From Okapia johnstoni (taxonomy: Eukaryota > Chordata > Mammalia > Artiodactyla > Giraffidae): a stretch of 64,000 nt of DNA. Of the stretch, positions 52,413 to 63,629 are shown piece by piece. Where the stretch lies: NCBI GenBank assembly GCA_024291935.2, contig CM044313.1:81591001-81655000 (forward strand), in the 5' to 3' direction. The notes below the pieces were generated by a model that was not told the origin of the DNA, did no database searches, and was given only the letters and a program-made list of their open reading frames with translations. The position numbers and the translations under genes are program-made. Position 1 is the first letter of the stretch. Every line of letters starts with the position of its first letter.

Positions 52413-54295
52413 TTACTCTTGCCGTAAAAGTGAACTTCTCTAGGTAAGGATCACTTTTCCACAGTTACCTACTCTCTGGGAAGCTGGGGTGCGCTAGCCA
52501 TGTGTTCCTGTTTCCCTGTCTGATATTGTAGTTTCTGCCAGATGTTATAATCTGTCTCAACAACTGTGCCAGCATCATGATTGCTATTATACTACTCCTC
52601 TTGGTGACCCAGACTTCTTTCACTAAGGGTATCAGGTGCTCCCACTGTCACATGAGTGGTAAGCAAAGGCTATGCATGCTGACATAAGGCTGATAAAAAC
52701 TAGAATCTTCCACTAGTCATTGTTTGTCTGAATCACTCAACAATGACTTAAATACAAACTTCCCTTATTTCATATCTTTCGTACCCTCACATCCTATTTT
52801 TAGGTTTATTCAACACTTTTTGGCTTTAATGACTCAGAATTGCACTATGTGCAAAAAGTAGTAGGCTGATGCCATTTTTTTGAAAGCTTCTGGGTGAAAC
52901 AGTCTTGGCATATGAATGTCTTACCACGTTTTATTGTAAGTGGTTTAAGGAAGATCCTGTTCCCTGTGGCCTACACAGATAGCAAAGCCTGTGCCTATCA
53001 CCTGTGCAGATAGTAAAGCCAATGCTGTTTTCTACATATTTATCTATCTTGTGGTAATATGCTATAGGGATGATAGAAATACATGCGTCATTCAAATCTA
53101 AACCACCAGGAAGATTCATCAGCTCATCATATGCTATGAAGCATCCAGCAGGGTAACTGGAAAACACTTGAAGAAGTTAGACTATACATAAATATTTGTA
53201 GCCTGCCAAGGTGTTTTCCCAATTGTAAAAATGTTAGAGAAAATATGAAGAAAATGTGCACCATTTTCTTAGAGAAAGAATGCTTTATATTCCACGCCAA
53301 TGTCTCTTTCTTCTTTGACTTTCTTACTTTTTTTTAATATTAGGAATTAAAAATATTTGGTGCAGCCTTAGGTAGAATATGATCCGGTGACAAAATATAA
53401 TTGTGAATTTGTCTAGCCTCTACTCTGTTTTAACTGTTTTCTTTACCTCTCTGCACAATTGGCTTCTGGGTAAAGAACCTCACTTATTACCCCCATATTC
53501 TCGACTGATATTGACTAAATCATAATGTGGGTCCTCCTGGGGGTCTTCTGTTGAGTAAAGTTATTTCCTTTACTGGATCCTTCCCACTATGGTGTCTGTA
53601 AGACATTCTGAATTTTTTGGTTGTTATCAAAACAGTTTCCTAAGCCCACGGTCTGGATTCTGATTTGGATTGGAGAGTTGCAGTTTCACAAGGATCAAAT
53701 GAATGTGCATTTCTGGAAGAAAGGAACATTTTTTGTGGTCACAGCAAATGCCACTGGACATCACCAGTTTTAGACTTAGGGGCATCTGAGAAGAATGTGA
53801 TATTTTCCCATATTTTAGCTTCTTGCTTTTTGAAGCTAGGTTCCTTAAGTCTGTGGCATGTTCTCATACTGGAATGATTTTTTGCTTAGGTATACTTGGT
53901 CATACTTCAGCCTCCAGTATTTGGGAGCTCCCAATTAAATGTGTATACTTAATCTTGCCTATGTAATTATTAGAAATGAGAAATTAGATGCAGATGTATT
54001 GCAGTCTGCTTAGATTCAGATTCTACTCCCAAAGTTAAGAAGGCAAGGAAGGAGGATATGCACAAAGACAGTTTACCAGGGGTCAGGCTGTATCTTTTTT
54101 TCTGTTTCTGGTTTAATAAATCTCAGGAATTTTCTTGAAAGGCATATATGGAAATTTTGGGTAAAAACATGGATGATTTAGTGGTGAAATAAGAAGAAGG
54201 GAATGGAAATAAATGAGAATATAAATTAATTTGGTGAAGGATCAGGGAACTTCGGTAAGAGATGCACATTTCTAAGAACCTCTTATATTATTTAT
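52413..54295. other. No recognised feature (1.9 kb)
   Basis: The longest unexplained stretch. A near-repeat CAGATAGCAAAGCC / CAGATAGTAAAGCC occurs 30 bases apart (52976 and 53006) inside a 78-codon minus-strand frame (52931-53167). A 70-codon plus frame lies at 53665-53877. Neither has a recognisable domain, start context or partner exon. Confidence 0.45.
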
Positions 54296-54840
54296 TTTAA
54301 AATAATTTTAAATTGGGAGAAGAATTACAAAATAGTACAAAACCCCCTATAGTCCCTCACCCCCAAGTTCTCCAAATATTAGCATTCTACCAACATTTGT
54401 CTCTCTCTTTTCTCTTAATCCATCAGTGTGTATATTCCAAACAAGAGAATACTCTCTTACATAGCCAAATGCGTATGTCAAAAAAATCAGTAGTCCTATA
54501 ACACTACCATCCAATCTACAGACCTTGTTTAGATTTCACCACCTGTACAAATTGCGTCTCTTTTTGATTTCTTGTCTAGCATCCAATTCAAATAATTGTC
54601 ATTTCTATTTAAGCTCTTAAATCTGGAACAGTTCCCAATCTTTCTCTGATTTTTATGATCTTGAGTTTTAAAATAGTGAGACCTTTCATTTGGAAGTATG
54701 TTTTTTGTTTTGTTTTGTTTTTTTAACCCAAGGTACATCTAATGTTCCTTGGGACCAGTGTCAGCTCATGCTTTCTTGGCATGAATACTATAGAAGTGGT
54801 ACTGCCCTTGTCTGAGGGTCTGAGAACCAAGAGAGCCAGT
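54296..54840. repeat. Possible old L1-type or other ancient repeat
   Basis: TTTTAAATTGGGAGAAGAATTACAAAATAGTAC and later GACCTTGTTTAGATTTCACC recall a common ancient mammalian repeat, but I cannot place it in a family or orient it safely. Confidence 0.4.
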
Positions 54841-55362
54841 GATGTAATTTCCAATCTAAATTCAAAGTCCTGACAACCAGAAGCACCAGTAGTGTAAATT
54901 CTAGTCTAAGCCTAAGTCCAAAAGCAGGAGAAGGCATATATCCCAGCTGAAAGACAGTCAGGCAGAGACTGAATTCTCCCTTATTCAGCCTTTTTTGTTT
55001 TAGTCAGGCCTCCAACAGGTTGGATAAAGAGATCCACATTAGGTAGTGTATTCTGTTTTATTCAGTCTGCTGATTCAAATGTTACTGTCATTCAGAAACA
55101 CCCTCACAGAAACACCTAGAATGTTTAACCAAATATCTAGGTACCCTGTGGCCCAGTCACGTTGATGCATAAAATTAATCATCATAAATCCAACCCTTGT
55201 CGACTTGATACCCATATAAATCTCCTTAAAGCATATTTAATCTCCAAATAAAGATAATATAAAGGTCAAAATACTATCTGCCGTGATACACCTATCCTGC
55301 ATACAGTGAAAACCACACTAAATTTCATGATTTAAAGTTGACAATACTTAAAATACTGTAAT
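54841..55362. other. No recognised feature
   Basis: Half a kilobase with nothing identified. Confidence 0.5.
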
Positions 55363-55373
55363 ATAAAGTCAGT

Positions 55374-55599
55374 GGGCTTCCCAGGTGGCGCTAGTAGTAA
55401 AGAACCTGCCTGCCAATGCAGGAGACATAAGAGACATGGGTTTGATTCCTGGGTTAGGAAGATCTTCCCTGGAGGAGTGCATGGCAACCCACTCCAGTAT
55501 TCTTGCCTGGAGAACCCCACGGACAGAGGAGCCTGGCAGGCTCTAGTCCATAAGGTCGCAAAGAGTTGGACACAACTGAAGCAACTTAGAACACAGCAC
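55374..55599 (+). mobile_element. Bov-tA SINE with 11-bp target duplication
   Basis: Full-length sense copy. ATAAAGTCAGT (55363-55373) and ATAAAGTCAAT (55600-55610) differ at one base and bound it exactly. Confidence 0.96.
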
Positions 55600-55718
55600 A
55601 TAAAGTCAATACATCTTATAAGGGGATAAGAGAATGAAGAAAACAATGATTATGTGTAAAAATATATTAAAGTGAGGACATACCCATAACTATTAGAGTC
55701 CTCAATTCTGTAATTGGT

Positions 55719-56143
55719 CAGTTCAGTTCAGTCGCTCAGTCGTGTCTGACTCTTTGCGGCCCCATGAATTGCATCACGCCAGGCCTCTCTGTCCATCACC
55801 AACTCCCGGAGTCTACGCAAACCCATGTCCATCGAGTCAGTGATGCCATCCAGCCATCTCATCCTCTGTCGTCCCCTTCTCCTCCCGCCCCCAATCCTAC
55901 CCAGCATTAGGGTCTTTTCCAATGAGTCAACTCTTCGCATGAGGTGGCCAAAGTATTGGAGTTTCAGCTTCAACATCAGTCCTTCCAATGAACACCCAGG
56001 ATTGATCTCCTTTAGGATAGATTGATTGGATCTCCTTGCAGTCCAAGGGACTCTCAAGAGTCTTCTCCAACACCACAGTTCAAAAGCATCAATTCTGTGG
56101 CGCTCAGCTTTCTTCACCGTCCAACTCTTACATCCATACATGA
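55719..56143 (-). mobile_element. BovB LINE 3' end, 5'-truncated
   Basis: Antisense, well preserved. The 137-codon minus-strand frame 55728-56141 reads the BovB C-terminal region without a stop up to the truncation at CATCCATACATGA. Confidence 0.97.
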
Positions 56144-56164
56144 TGGGTCACGTGGTTGTAATTA

Positions 56165-56930
56165 CTACTTTTACTACTTTTAATTAACTTCTTTCACTAC
56201 CCTGTCTGTATTACCTTTGTCATCATCAAGCACTTCAGCTGATAATGGTTTGCTACCTAGTGGAGTGATTCAAACATTGATTTCTGAAGGATATGGGAGA
56301 TTAGGGGTCCTGCCTAGATTGAAGTGTTTTAGTTTTCCACTGACCTTAATCATAGGCAACAATAATACTAAGAGACATTGTAAGGGTTCACTTGTATTCC
56401 AGACATTGTCTTCTTTATCTACACTGTCCAATTTTTCCTTAAAATCAGGGTCAATCACCTTGGGCAGCATGGTAACACCCTTCTTTGCCTCAGCATGGTA
56501 ACACCCTTCTTTGCCTGTTGATTTACAGGAGTGAAGCTCAGAGGGGCTGGATGACAGTCTTAAATTCCAGATCAGTGGAATCATTGTTGTATCTCCTGGT
56601 GAAAGCATTCCTTTGGTTAGCAGGGCATAAGGTCTTGGGAAAAAGAAGCAAAAATTTTGCTAATGGGTTAGTAGGGGTGGTACCTAACTGGTGCTATAAC
56701 TAAGTCTTCAAAAAGCCATTTTGCCAGTCTGTCAAACCAGCTATTTCAGGATAGTGGAGAAAGTGGTACAAGCAGTAAATTCCGTAAGCTTGGGCCAATG
56801 CAGTGAAGTAAGTTCCTTGATCAGAGTATCAAAAGGTCCTTGCTTGGCCCAAAGGGCATCTTTCTTTGCCTTTTCCATCTTCCAGTAGTTCTGGCATTCC
56901 CTGATTTGTGGCTGGATAATTCCAATATCT
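56165..56930 (-). pseudogene. ERV-L pol relic: integrase end plus dUTPase
   Basis: Reading the minus strand from 56930: a segment with LWAKQGPFDTLI-like text, then DQGTYFTALAQAYGI (the second acidic residue of the retroviral integrase triad) and a decayed Glu region, followed by frameshifts. The frame 56608-56270 then carries VIDPDFKE, VWNT and LLVLLLPMIKV, a pattern I associate with dUTPase. A dUTPase placed after integrase is characteristic of ERV-L-type endogenous retroviruses. Several stops and frameshifts and no LTRs attached. Ancient and inactive. Confidence 0.6.
56465..56516. repeat. Perfect 26-bp tandem duplication
   Basis: The 26 bases 56465-56490 are repeated at 56491-56516 within the ERV-L relic (dUTPase frame), adding residues to that frame with a phase shift. 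Confidence 0.97.
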
Positions 56931-57140
56931 GGGGCTTACCTGATGGTTCAGCAGTAACAAATCCACCTGCAGTGCAGGAGATGAGAGTTCAATCCCTGGA
57001 TCAGGAAGATCCCCTGGGAAAGGAAATAGCAACCCACTCCAGTATTCTTGCCTGGGAAATCCCATGGACAGAGGAGTCTGGTCCATGCAGTCACAAAAGA
57101 GTTGGACACAACTGAATGACTGAAAACAAACAACAACAAC
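56931..57140 (+). mobile_element. Bov-tA SINE in ERV-L relic
   Basis: Sense copy, GGGGCTTACCTGATGG to an (AAC)n tail at 57127-57140. A short internal deletion removed part of the tail after GAGGAGTCTGG. Confidence 0.94.
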
Positions 57141-57142
57141 AG

Positions 57143-57385
57143 ATTCTAGTATCGATTGTCATCTTCACATGGCCTTCTCTTCTCCCTTTGTGTCTCTCCT
57201 GTCTGTGTCTCTTATGAGCACATTTTTTTTCGGACTTATAACCCACCCAGAAAATTCTAAGTGATCATGCCTCAAGATCCCTAACTTAATTACATCTGCG
57301 AAGACCCCTGTTTCCAGATGGGTTCACACTCACAGGTCCCGGGAGTTAGGACATGAACGTATGGGGACCGCCATTCACTACAGTC
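57143..57385 (-). mobile_element. MaLR-like LTR fragment, antisense, tentative
   Basis: CATCTTCACATGGCCTTCTC, AACTTAATTACATCTGCGAAGACC and GGAGTTAGGACATGAACGTATGG are in the order of the complement of old MaLR LTRs. Same loose family as 50845-51190. Confidence 0.55.
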
Positions 57386-57553
57386 ATTTAAATTTTTTTT
57401 TTTTATGGATAAAGAAACTAAGATTCAGAAAATTCACATAATTTGGTCTAGATTAGAAAAAGGAATTTGAATCTAGATTGATTTCCCACAAAAATCTCGG
57501 CTATTTCTGTCACATGGTCTCTCACGTGAAGCTTTGGATTGCATGTATATCTT

Positions 57554-57924
57554 TTTTTATATAAATTTATTTATTTTAGTTGGGGGCTAATTACTTTACA
57601 ATATTGTGGTGGTTTTTGCCACACATTGACATGAATCAGCCATGGGTTTACATGTGTTCCCCATCCTGAACCCCCCTCCCACCTCCCTCCCCGTCCCATC
57701 CCTCCGGGTCATCCCATTGCCCCAGCCCTGAGCATTTCTCTCATGCATTGAACCTGGAATGGTGTTCTGTTTCATATATGATAATATACATGTTTCAATG
57801 ATATTCTCTCAGATCATCCCACCCTCACCTTATCCCTCAGAGTCCATAAGACTGTTCTATGCATCTCTGTCTCTTATTCTGTCTCGCATATAGGGTTATC
57901 GTTACCATCTTTCAAATTCCATAT
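57554..57924 (-). mobile_element. Young L1 3' end with perfect 16-bp target duplication
   Basis: 371 bp antisense: T-rich tail, TTAGTTGGGGGCTAATTAC, CAATATTGTGGTGGTTTTTG, and the pyrimidine-rich complement of the 3' UTR up to GTTACCATCTTTCAAATTCC. ATTGCATGTATATCTT at 57538-57553 is repeated exactly at 57925-57940. Clearly recent. Confidence 0.96.
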
Positions 57925-57940
57925 ATTGCATGTATATCTT

Positions 57941-58671
57941 AAGTAGAGTTGGAAATTCATAAGTATGGTGACTGTTTCTCTCCTTTCATACTAGCCTGTG
58001 CTATTATCATTCTAGTCCTCCTCCAGGTAAACCCACCTTTACCAGGATAGAAGCCTGGGGAGCTCCTTTTGAGAATATTCCTGAAGTGTAGTTAGTTCAC
58101 ATTAAAGCACTAAAAATGAGCAGAACCTTCCCAGCAAACCAACTCACTGCTGTAGGTGACATTTGTGTTCAATATCCTTCTCTTTCACATCAGCAGAAAC
58201 AGCAGATGGTTTAAGTCATGCATTTGGGTTATCAGTAGGACACAATTTTCCACAGATGAATGTAAACAGCACTTTTTGAAAACATGGTTTTTATGGGATA
58301 TTTTAATCATAATGGTTGTTTATCACCAAAATTCAGAAGACGCTCTTAATTTGGTAACATGACATGTTGACCTAAACTCAAATGTTCTGAACTCACAACC
58401 CTTCTAAAGATTCTTATTTTAGCCTCCTGCCATGTTTCTGACCTCTAAGTGAGGTTATTTCATAATAACAAGTATTTTGTTTCACTCATTGCTTCAAATA
58501 ATGGCAAAATTTCATCATTTTTTCATGTTCTAGGTTTATTATTTCCTCTGTAATTAATTTCAGCTTTTTCCCTCAGCAATTGCACCAAAATACATTTTAC
58601 AGTGACTTTCATGAACTTTTTTAAAAATGAAAATTGATTAAACAATTTATGCTTTTGACTGTTATAACTTT
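57941..58671. other. No recognised feature
   Basis: Unique-looking sequence; nothing identified. Confidence 0.5.
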
Positions 58672-58785
58672 AGTCCCATTTTATAGTTGGGTAAGTTGAT
58701 TCAGAGGCAAATGACTTTTCATAGGTTATATGGCAAGTTCTCATCAGAGACTTCCTGGCTCTCAGGACTATGACTGACTTTCTCT
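58672..58785 (-). mobile_element. MIR SINE fragment
   Basis: CCCATTTTATAGTTGGGTAAG, TCAGAGGCAAATGACTTTTC and GACTTCCTGGCTCTCAGG follow the MIR complement. Confidence 0.6.
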
Positions 58786-59169
58786 TGTTAAATGTAATCG
58801 ATATAAAAATAGGCTCCATTCTCTTAACTTGCAGGTAGTCTTTCCTATCCTTGCAATTGTCACTTCCCTTAGCAACTGCTTAGCACTTCAGCAGTTCCTC
58901 TGTAGTATATTAATTTGTTTGACAATTATTTATTTCATGATTTTGTATCTTTTTGAGATTCTTTACCTGAATTGTAGGTTGAGGGTCTTTTCTGCTTTGA
59001 ATCTTCTTCTTTATCTCCCAAGATGCCTGGATTATTATTCTGTTCATACTGGAGACAGAATGTTTGTAGATAATAGTGTCTGGAAAGGGAAATGCATCCT
59101 CTTCAGGCACATGAAGCAAAGGTTGCTCATTTCTACTACTTCAGTCTAGTCTTCTTTAGCATAGCATTG
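58786..59169. other. No recognised feature
   Basis: The 106-codon frame at 58829-59149 is hydrophobic in its first half but shows no recognisable domain or conserved context. Not called. Confidence 0.45.
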
Positions 59170-59395
59170 CATAGGATTAAAAATCCTGCACTCTGGAGTT
59201 AGGCCACTGGGTTCAATTCTAGCTCTACCTTAGTCAAACTGCTTAGCCTCTGCATCCCTCAGTTTTCTAACCTATAAAAAAATGAAGATAATAGTAGTAC
59301 TTATATTACAGGATCTCTAATAATTGAGTTAATATTAAAATGAGAATCAGGCCTGGAATGTAGTAAACACTAAATGTTTATTTATTAGTAAGTAA
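59170..59395 (+). mobile_element. MIR SINE
   Basis: Nearly full-length MIR order: CTGCACTCTGGAGTTAGGCC, GGGTTCAATTCTAGCTCTACC, ACTGCTTAGCCTCTGCATCC, AATGAAGATAATAGTAGTAC and CAGGCCTGGAATGTAGTAAAC. Confidence 0.75.
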
Positions 59396-59449
59396 TTTTT
59401 CCCAGTATTTCTGACACTGCCACATGTTATGTTTCTACCTCTAATATTG

Positions 59450-59600
59450 TTCCCCACCAATTCCTTTCTATTACAGCCAAATTGATCCTTCTAAAATATA
59501 AATATAATACTGTATTTCTCTGCTTAAAAATCTTAATGGAGAGAGTTTCAGCTTCCATTGTCATGGAATAAATGGTACCAAGCTAGACTTCTTGCCATCA
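59450..59600 (+). mobile_element. LINE2 fragment
   Basis: CAGCCAAATTGATCCTTCTAAAATATAAATATAATACTG and CTGCTTAAAAATCTTAATGG match the L2 order seen also at 20055-20245. Confidence 0.6.
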
Positions 59601-60079
59601 GCATCCTTAGATCTGAACAAAACATATTAGGCAACAGTTTTTCAGGCAATGGACAGCAGTCAGTTTTAAGTCTGATGTGTGAGGAAGGAAACTCATAAAG
59701 TAAGCCCTGCAGTTGCTCAGTTCTCTGTCGGGAAATAATTTGCTGACTACAGCATAGAGAAGTAGAGTCTAAGCACAGTACAGTGGTCTCACTGAGCTAA
59801 GGGTGCAGAGGTCAGAGTTCTGGGTTCCTGAAGCAGTTGGAATGTGGTGGTTAGAGGCATCAGAGAGCTGTCTCCAAAATCTATGGGATGGACCACCTCA
59901 AGTCCATGGCTGAGCATGAGCTGTAGATTCTCAGGAAAAACACCAGAGGTTTAATATAGCAGCTACAATAGGGTCAAGAGCTAGACAAAGATGTTTTAGG
60001 TTAAGCAGAACCTACAGATACTGAAGTTCCAGGCTTGCTAGAGCACAGAGATTTTCCTAAAACTTCTTTTTTTAGCAGC
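59601..60079. other. No recognised feature
   Basis: Mixed-composition sequence; nothing identified. Confidence 0.5.
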
Positions 60080-60094
60080 CCTGACATCCATCAG

Positions 60095-60300
60095 TGTTGT
60101 TAGGTGCTCAGCCATGTTTGACTCTTTGCAACCCCGTGGATTGTAGCCCACCAGCCTCCTCTGTCCTTGGAGTTCTCCAGGCAGGAATACTTGAGTGGGT
60201 ATCCATTGCCTTTTCCAGGGGATCTTCCCGATCCAGGGATCCAACCCGGGTCTCTTACATTGCAAGCAGATTCTTTACCTTCTGAGCTGCCAGGGAAGCC
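60095..60300 (-). mobile_element. Bov-tA SINE with ~14-bp target duplication
   Basis: Full-length antisense copy. CTGACATCCATCAG (60081-60094) and CCGACATCCACCAG (60301-60314) flank it with two T/C differences. B-box complement GGATCCAACCC near 60237. Confidence 0.95.
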
Positions 60301-60314
60301 CCGACATCCACCAG

Positions 60315-60654
60315 AGTCACCCCAAAAGGTGACTCTTGGAGCAAGACTTATGTCCTAGAGTAAGACCTGCTATAGTTTTCCCCAGGAAACCCTAGTACCA
60401 AGCTCCAACAAGATCCATAGAGCAACGGAGTTTAAAGGTTGAGTCCCACCAAGTTAGTATGCTGCCAAAATACCTTTGGCCTTCCACAGTTCCTCACTAA
60501 TAAAGCATAAAAATCAGGCCTACACAAATTCTAGGGAATTATCTAGTAATTCTCTACAATGTATCACCCAAAATATCTCATATTCAATAAAAAAAAAGAA
60601 AAATACAGAGAAATGTAATGCATAGTCAAGAAAAAAGTCAGTACAAGCAGAACT
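60315..60654. other. No recognised feature
   Basis: Short unique stretch; nothing identified. Confidence 0.5.
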
Positions 60655-62710
60655 GATTTTCTATAAAGTAATTCAATGAGAAAGTGATAGTTTTTCAATA
60701 AATAGTGCTGAAATAATTGGAATCTGATCCCTACGTGCAAAACAACAAAATTCATTCTTACTTCACACATACACAAAATTAACTCAAAATGGATTATATA
60801 CCTAAATGCAAAGATTAAGATATAAATCTTCTAGAAGCCAACATTGGAAAAAGGAAAAAGCAGTAACCATAAAGGAAAATATTGATAAATTGGACTTCCT
60901 CAAAAATTCAAACTATCTGCTCTTCAAGGGAGAAATTCAAGAAAATGAAATGGCAAGCTTTATACTAAAAGAAAATATTCATAACACATATGACTGACAA
61001 AACACTTGAATCAGCAACATATAATGAACTCTTACAACTCAGTAAATAAAACAGTCAACTCAATTCTTAAAATAAGTGGACAAATTTCATAAAAGACAAA
61101 ATAAAAATAGGCAATAATCATGTAAAAAGATGTTCAGTACAAAATTAAAATCATAATAGAATGCCATTTCACACCTATAGAATGACTAAAATTAAAAGGA
61201 CTGATCGTATAATGTGTTGGCAAGGGTGTGGAGAAACAAGGGCTTTCATACATTTATGGTGAGGTGTAACATGGCATGACCACTTTTGAGGACAATTTGC
61301 CAGTTTCCTATAAAATTGAACATACTTATCATATGACCTAACAAATCTTTTCCTGAGGTATTTACTCAAAGAAATGAAAATATAAAAAGACTTGTACATG
61401 AATGTTCATAGTTGCTGTATTTATATTGACCCAAAACTGGAAACAACCCAAATAATGACAGATTCAGGTAAATTACCGGATAAACAAATTATCAGCAATG
61501 AAACGAATAAACTACTGATACACACAGAAAGGAGGGATCTCACTTATTATGCTGAATAAAAGAACAAAGAATTCATACTGAAAAATCCTATTAATATGGA
61601 ATGGTAGCAAACACAATCCATAAAAGCAATTTTTAAGAAAACAACAATTTTCACCTGAGCTCAGAGGATGGGGAACATGAAGGGAGAGATGACTACAAAG
61701 GGATGCTAACAAGCTTTCCCCAGAGGTGAAAATGTTCTATATCTTGATTGGAGTGTAGTATATGCAGAGTACATCATGAGAAACTCTGGGCTGGAAGAAA
61801 CACAAGCTGGAATCAAGATTGCCGGGAGAAATATCAATAACTTCAGATATGCGGATGACACCACCCTTATGGCAAAAAGTGAAGAACAACTAAAGAGCCT
61901 CTTGATGAAGGTGAAACAGGAGAGTGAAAAAGTTGGCTTAAAGCTCAACATTCAGAAAACTAAGATCATGGCATCTGCTCCCATCACTTCATGGGAAATA
62001 GATGGGGAAACAGTGGAAACAGTGTCAGACTTTATTTTGGGGGGGCTCCAAAATCACTGCTGATGGTGATTGCAGCCATGAAATTAAAAGACACTTACTC
62101 CTTGGAAGGAAGGTTTTGGCCAACCTAGATAGCATATTTAAAAGCAGAGACATTACTTTGCCAACAAAAGTCCGTCTAGTCAAGGCTATGGTTTTTCCAG
62201 TGGTCATGTATGGATGTGAGAGTTGGACGGTAAAGAAGGCTGAGCGCCGAAGAATTGATGCTTTTGAACTGTGGTGTTGGAGAAGACTCTTGAGAGTCCC
62301 TTGGACTGCAAGGAGATCCAATCAATCCATCCTAAAAGAGATCAATCCTGGGTATTCATTGGAAGGACTGATGTTGACGCTGAAACTCCAATACTTTGGC
62401 CACCTCATGTGAAGAGTTGACTCATTGGAAAAGACCCTAATGCTGGGTAGGATTGGGGGCGGGAGGAGAAGGGGACGACAGAGGATGAGATGGTTGGATG
62501 GCATCACTGACTCGATGGACATGGGTTTGCGTAGACTCCGGGAGTTGGTGATGGATAGAGAGGCCTGGCGTGCTGCAATTCATGGGGTCACAAAGAGTTG
62601 GACACGACTGAGTGACTGAACTGAACTGAATACATTACATACTTTGTCAAAATTCATTTTACCTTAAATGTATGCATTTTATTAAACATAGATCACACAA
62701 TTCAGTTCAT
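60655..62710 (+). mobile_element. Old L1 ORF2/3' UTR, split by BovB
   Basis: Sense L1: TCAATAAATAGTGCTGAAATAATTGG, CTCAAAATGGATTATATACC, TGGACTTCCTCAAAAATTC, GGCAAGGGTGTGGAGAAACA, GGAAACAACCCAAATAATG, CCTGAGCTCAGAGGATGGGG and TCTTGATTGGAGTGTAG; after BovB, TTTGTCAAAATTCATTTTACC and TGTATGCATTTTATTAAAC. One of the most complete old L1 3' halves in the window, with many stops. Confidence 0.85.
61759..62630 (+). mobile_element. BovB LINE 3' end with YADD region
   Basis: Sense BovB starting at TATATGCAGAGTACATC. Active-site YADDTTL is present near 61848-61868. A run of seven G at 62039-62045 (six in the related copy at 37892) shifts the frame, splitting the protein into 61776-62063 and 62002-62412. 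Otherwise well preserved. Confidence 0.96.
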
Positions 62711-62734
62711 TACAAAGGACCTTTCATATCCTAA

Positions 62735-63140
62735 CTTCCACCTCTCTGTAGCTTAATCTCTAGCTATTTCATCTTGAACTTTTAAGTTTACTTCATTGGG
62801 ACACTTCTCGCCTTCAGAGTCTTGTATAAACTGCCCCTTCACTTGATAATCTTCCCACTCCTTCCTCACCTCAAGGAACATTTTTCCTTCAAGCCCCAGA
62901 TGGGTTAAGTGCTCTTCCTGTCTGCTTCCACAGCACTCCAGAATAGCACACAGTGGAAGATATATCACATTTTATCAATTTTTATTGTTTGTCTGTCTTT
63001 CCTGTTACATTATAATCTGCCTGAGTACAGGAACTGTGCTTGCTCTGTTCCCACAGCATACCTGTCACAGTTTTGGTTTGTAGTTGGTGCTTAATAAATA
63101 TTTTTTGAGTAAGTGAATGAGTGAACCAATAAATGAACAG
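62735..63140 (+). mobile_element. LINE2 3' end
   Basis: L2 order: CACTTGATAATCTTCCCACTCC, CTCACCTCAAGGAACATTTTTCC, TTATAATCTGCCTGAGTACAGG, TTGGTGCTTAATAAATATTTTTTGAG and the terminal GAATGAGTGAACC repeats. Confidence 0.7.
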
Positions 63141-63629
63141 ATCTCCTGAGATCTTCAGGTCGATTCTCAGTGATTTCAAGGTTCTGTTTTCTAAGTGAAA
63201 TTAATTGAGGGCTTCCCCCTTGAAGTGAATGTTATTTTTGGCATGGCACCACACAATTTATTATAGGTATTTTCTTCTAAATTATATTTCTCAGAAGCCA
63301 CCATTTTTGTAGGAGCAGTGAGTCACAGAAATGCAATTCTTGGCCGTGCCTTCCCCCACCACCCCATTCCCCCAGGTAGCCAAACCAAACATTCCATATT
63401 AACCGTGTTTTTGATTGTCTGAAGGATTTCTGTCTGATTTAGGTTGTCTATCAAGATATTTTGTAGTCTACTTCCACTCTGAAAAGGGTAGCTTATTCTT
63501 CCTTTTTTATAATGTTCCTTACCTTTTTGCAAATGATTTTGAAAAAATAGTTGTCATATCTATACTAATATATGCAAACATTAGAGACAAAGCCTAATAA
63601 AATAGCTTCTTATTCACTCTACCACTGTT
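63141..63629. other. No recognised feature
   Basis: Includes a C-rich patch at 63349-63375. Nothing identified. Confidence 0.5.

Noticed and set aside
58829..59149. 106-codon hydrophobic ORF as a membrane protein
   Set aside because: No recognisable family, no promoter or exon context, and AT-rich sequence readily gives leucine/isoleucine-rich frames.
4260..60300. tRNA-like sequences with A and B boxes as tRNA genes
   Set aside because: Each is the tRNA-Glu-derived head of a Bov-tA SINE, without a complete cloverleaf or terminator, and followed by the BovB-derived tail.
4260..60300. Recurrent ~200-bp similar units as an array or CRISPR-like system
   Set aside because: They are dispersed SINEs in both orientations with separate target duplications, not regularly spaced repeats with spacers.
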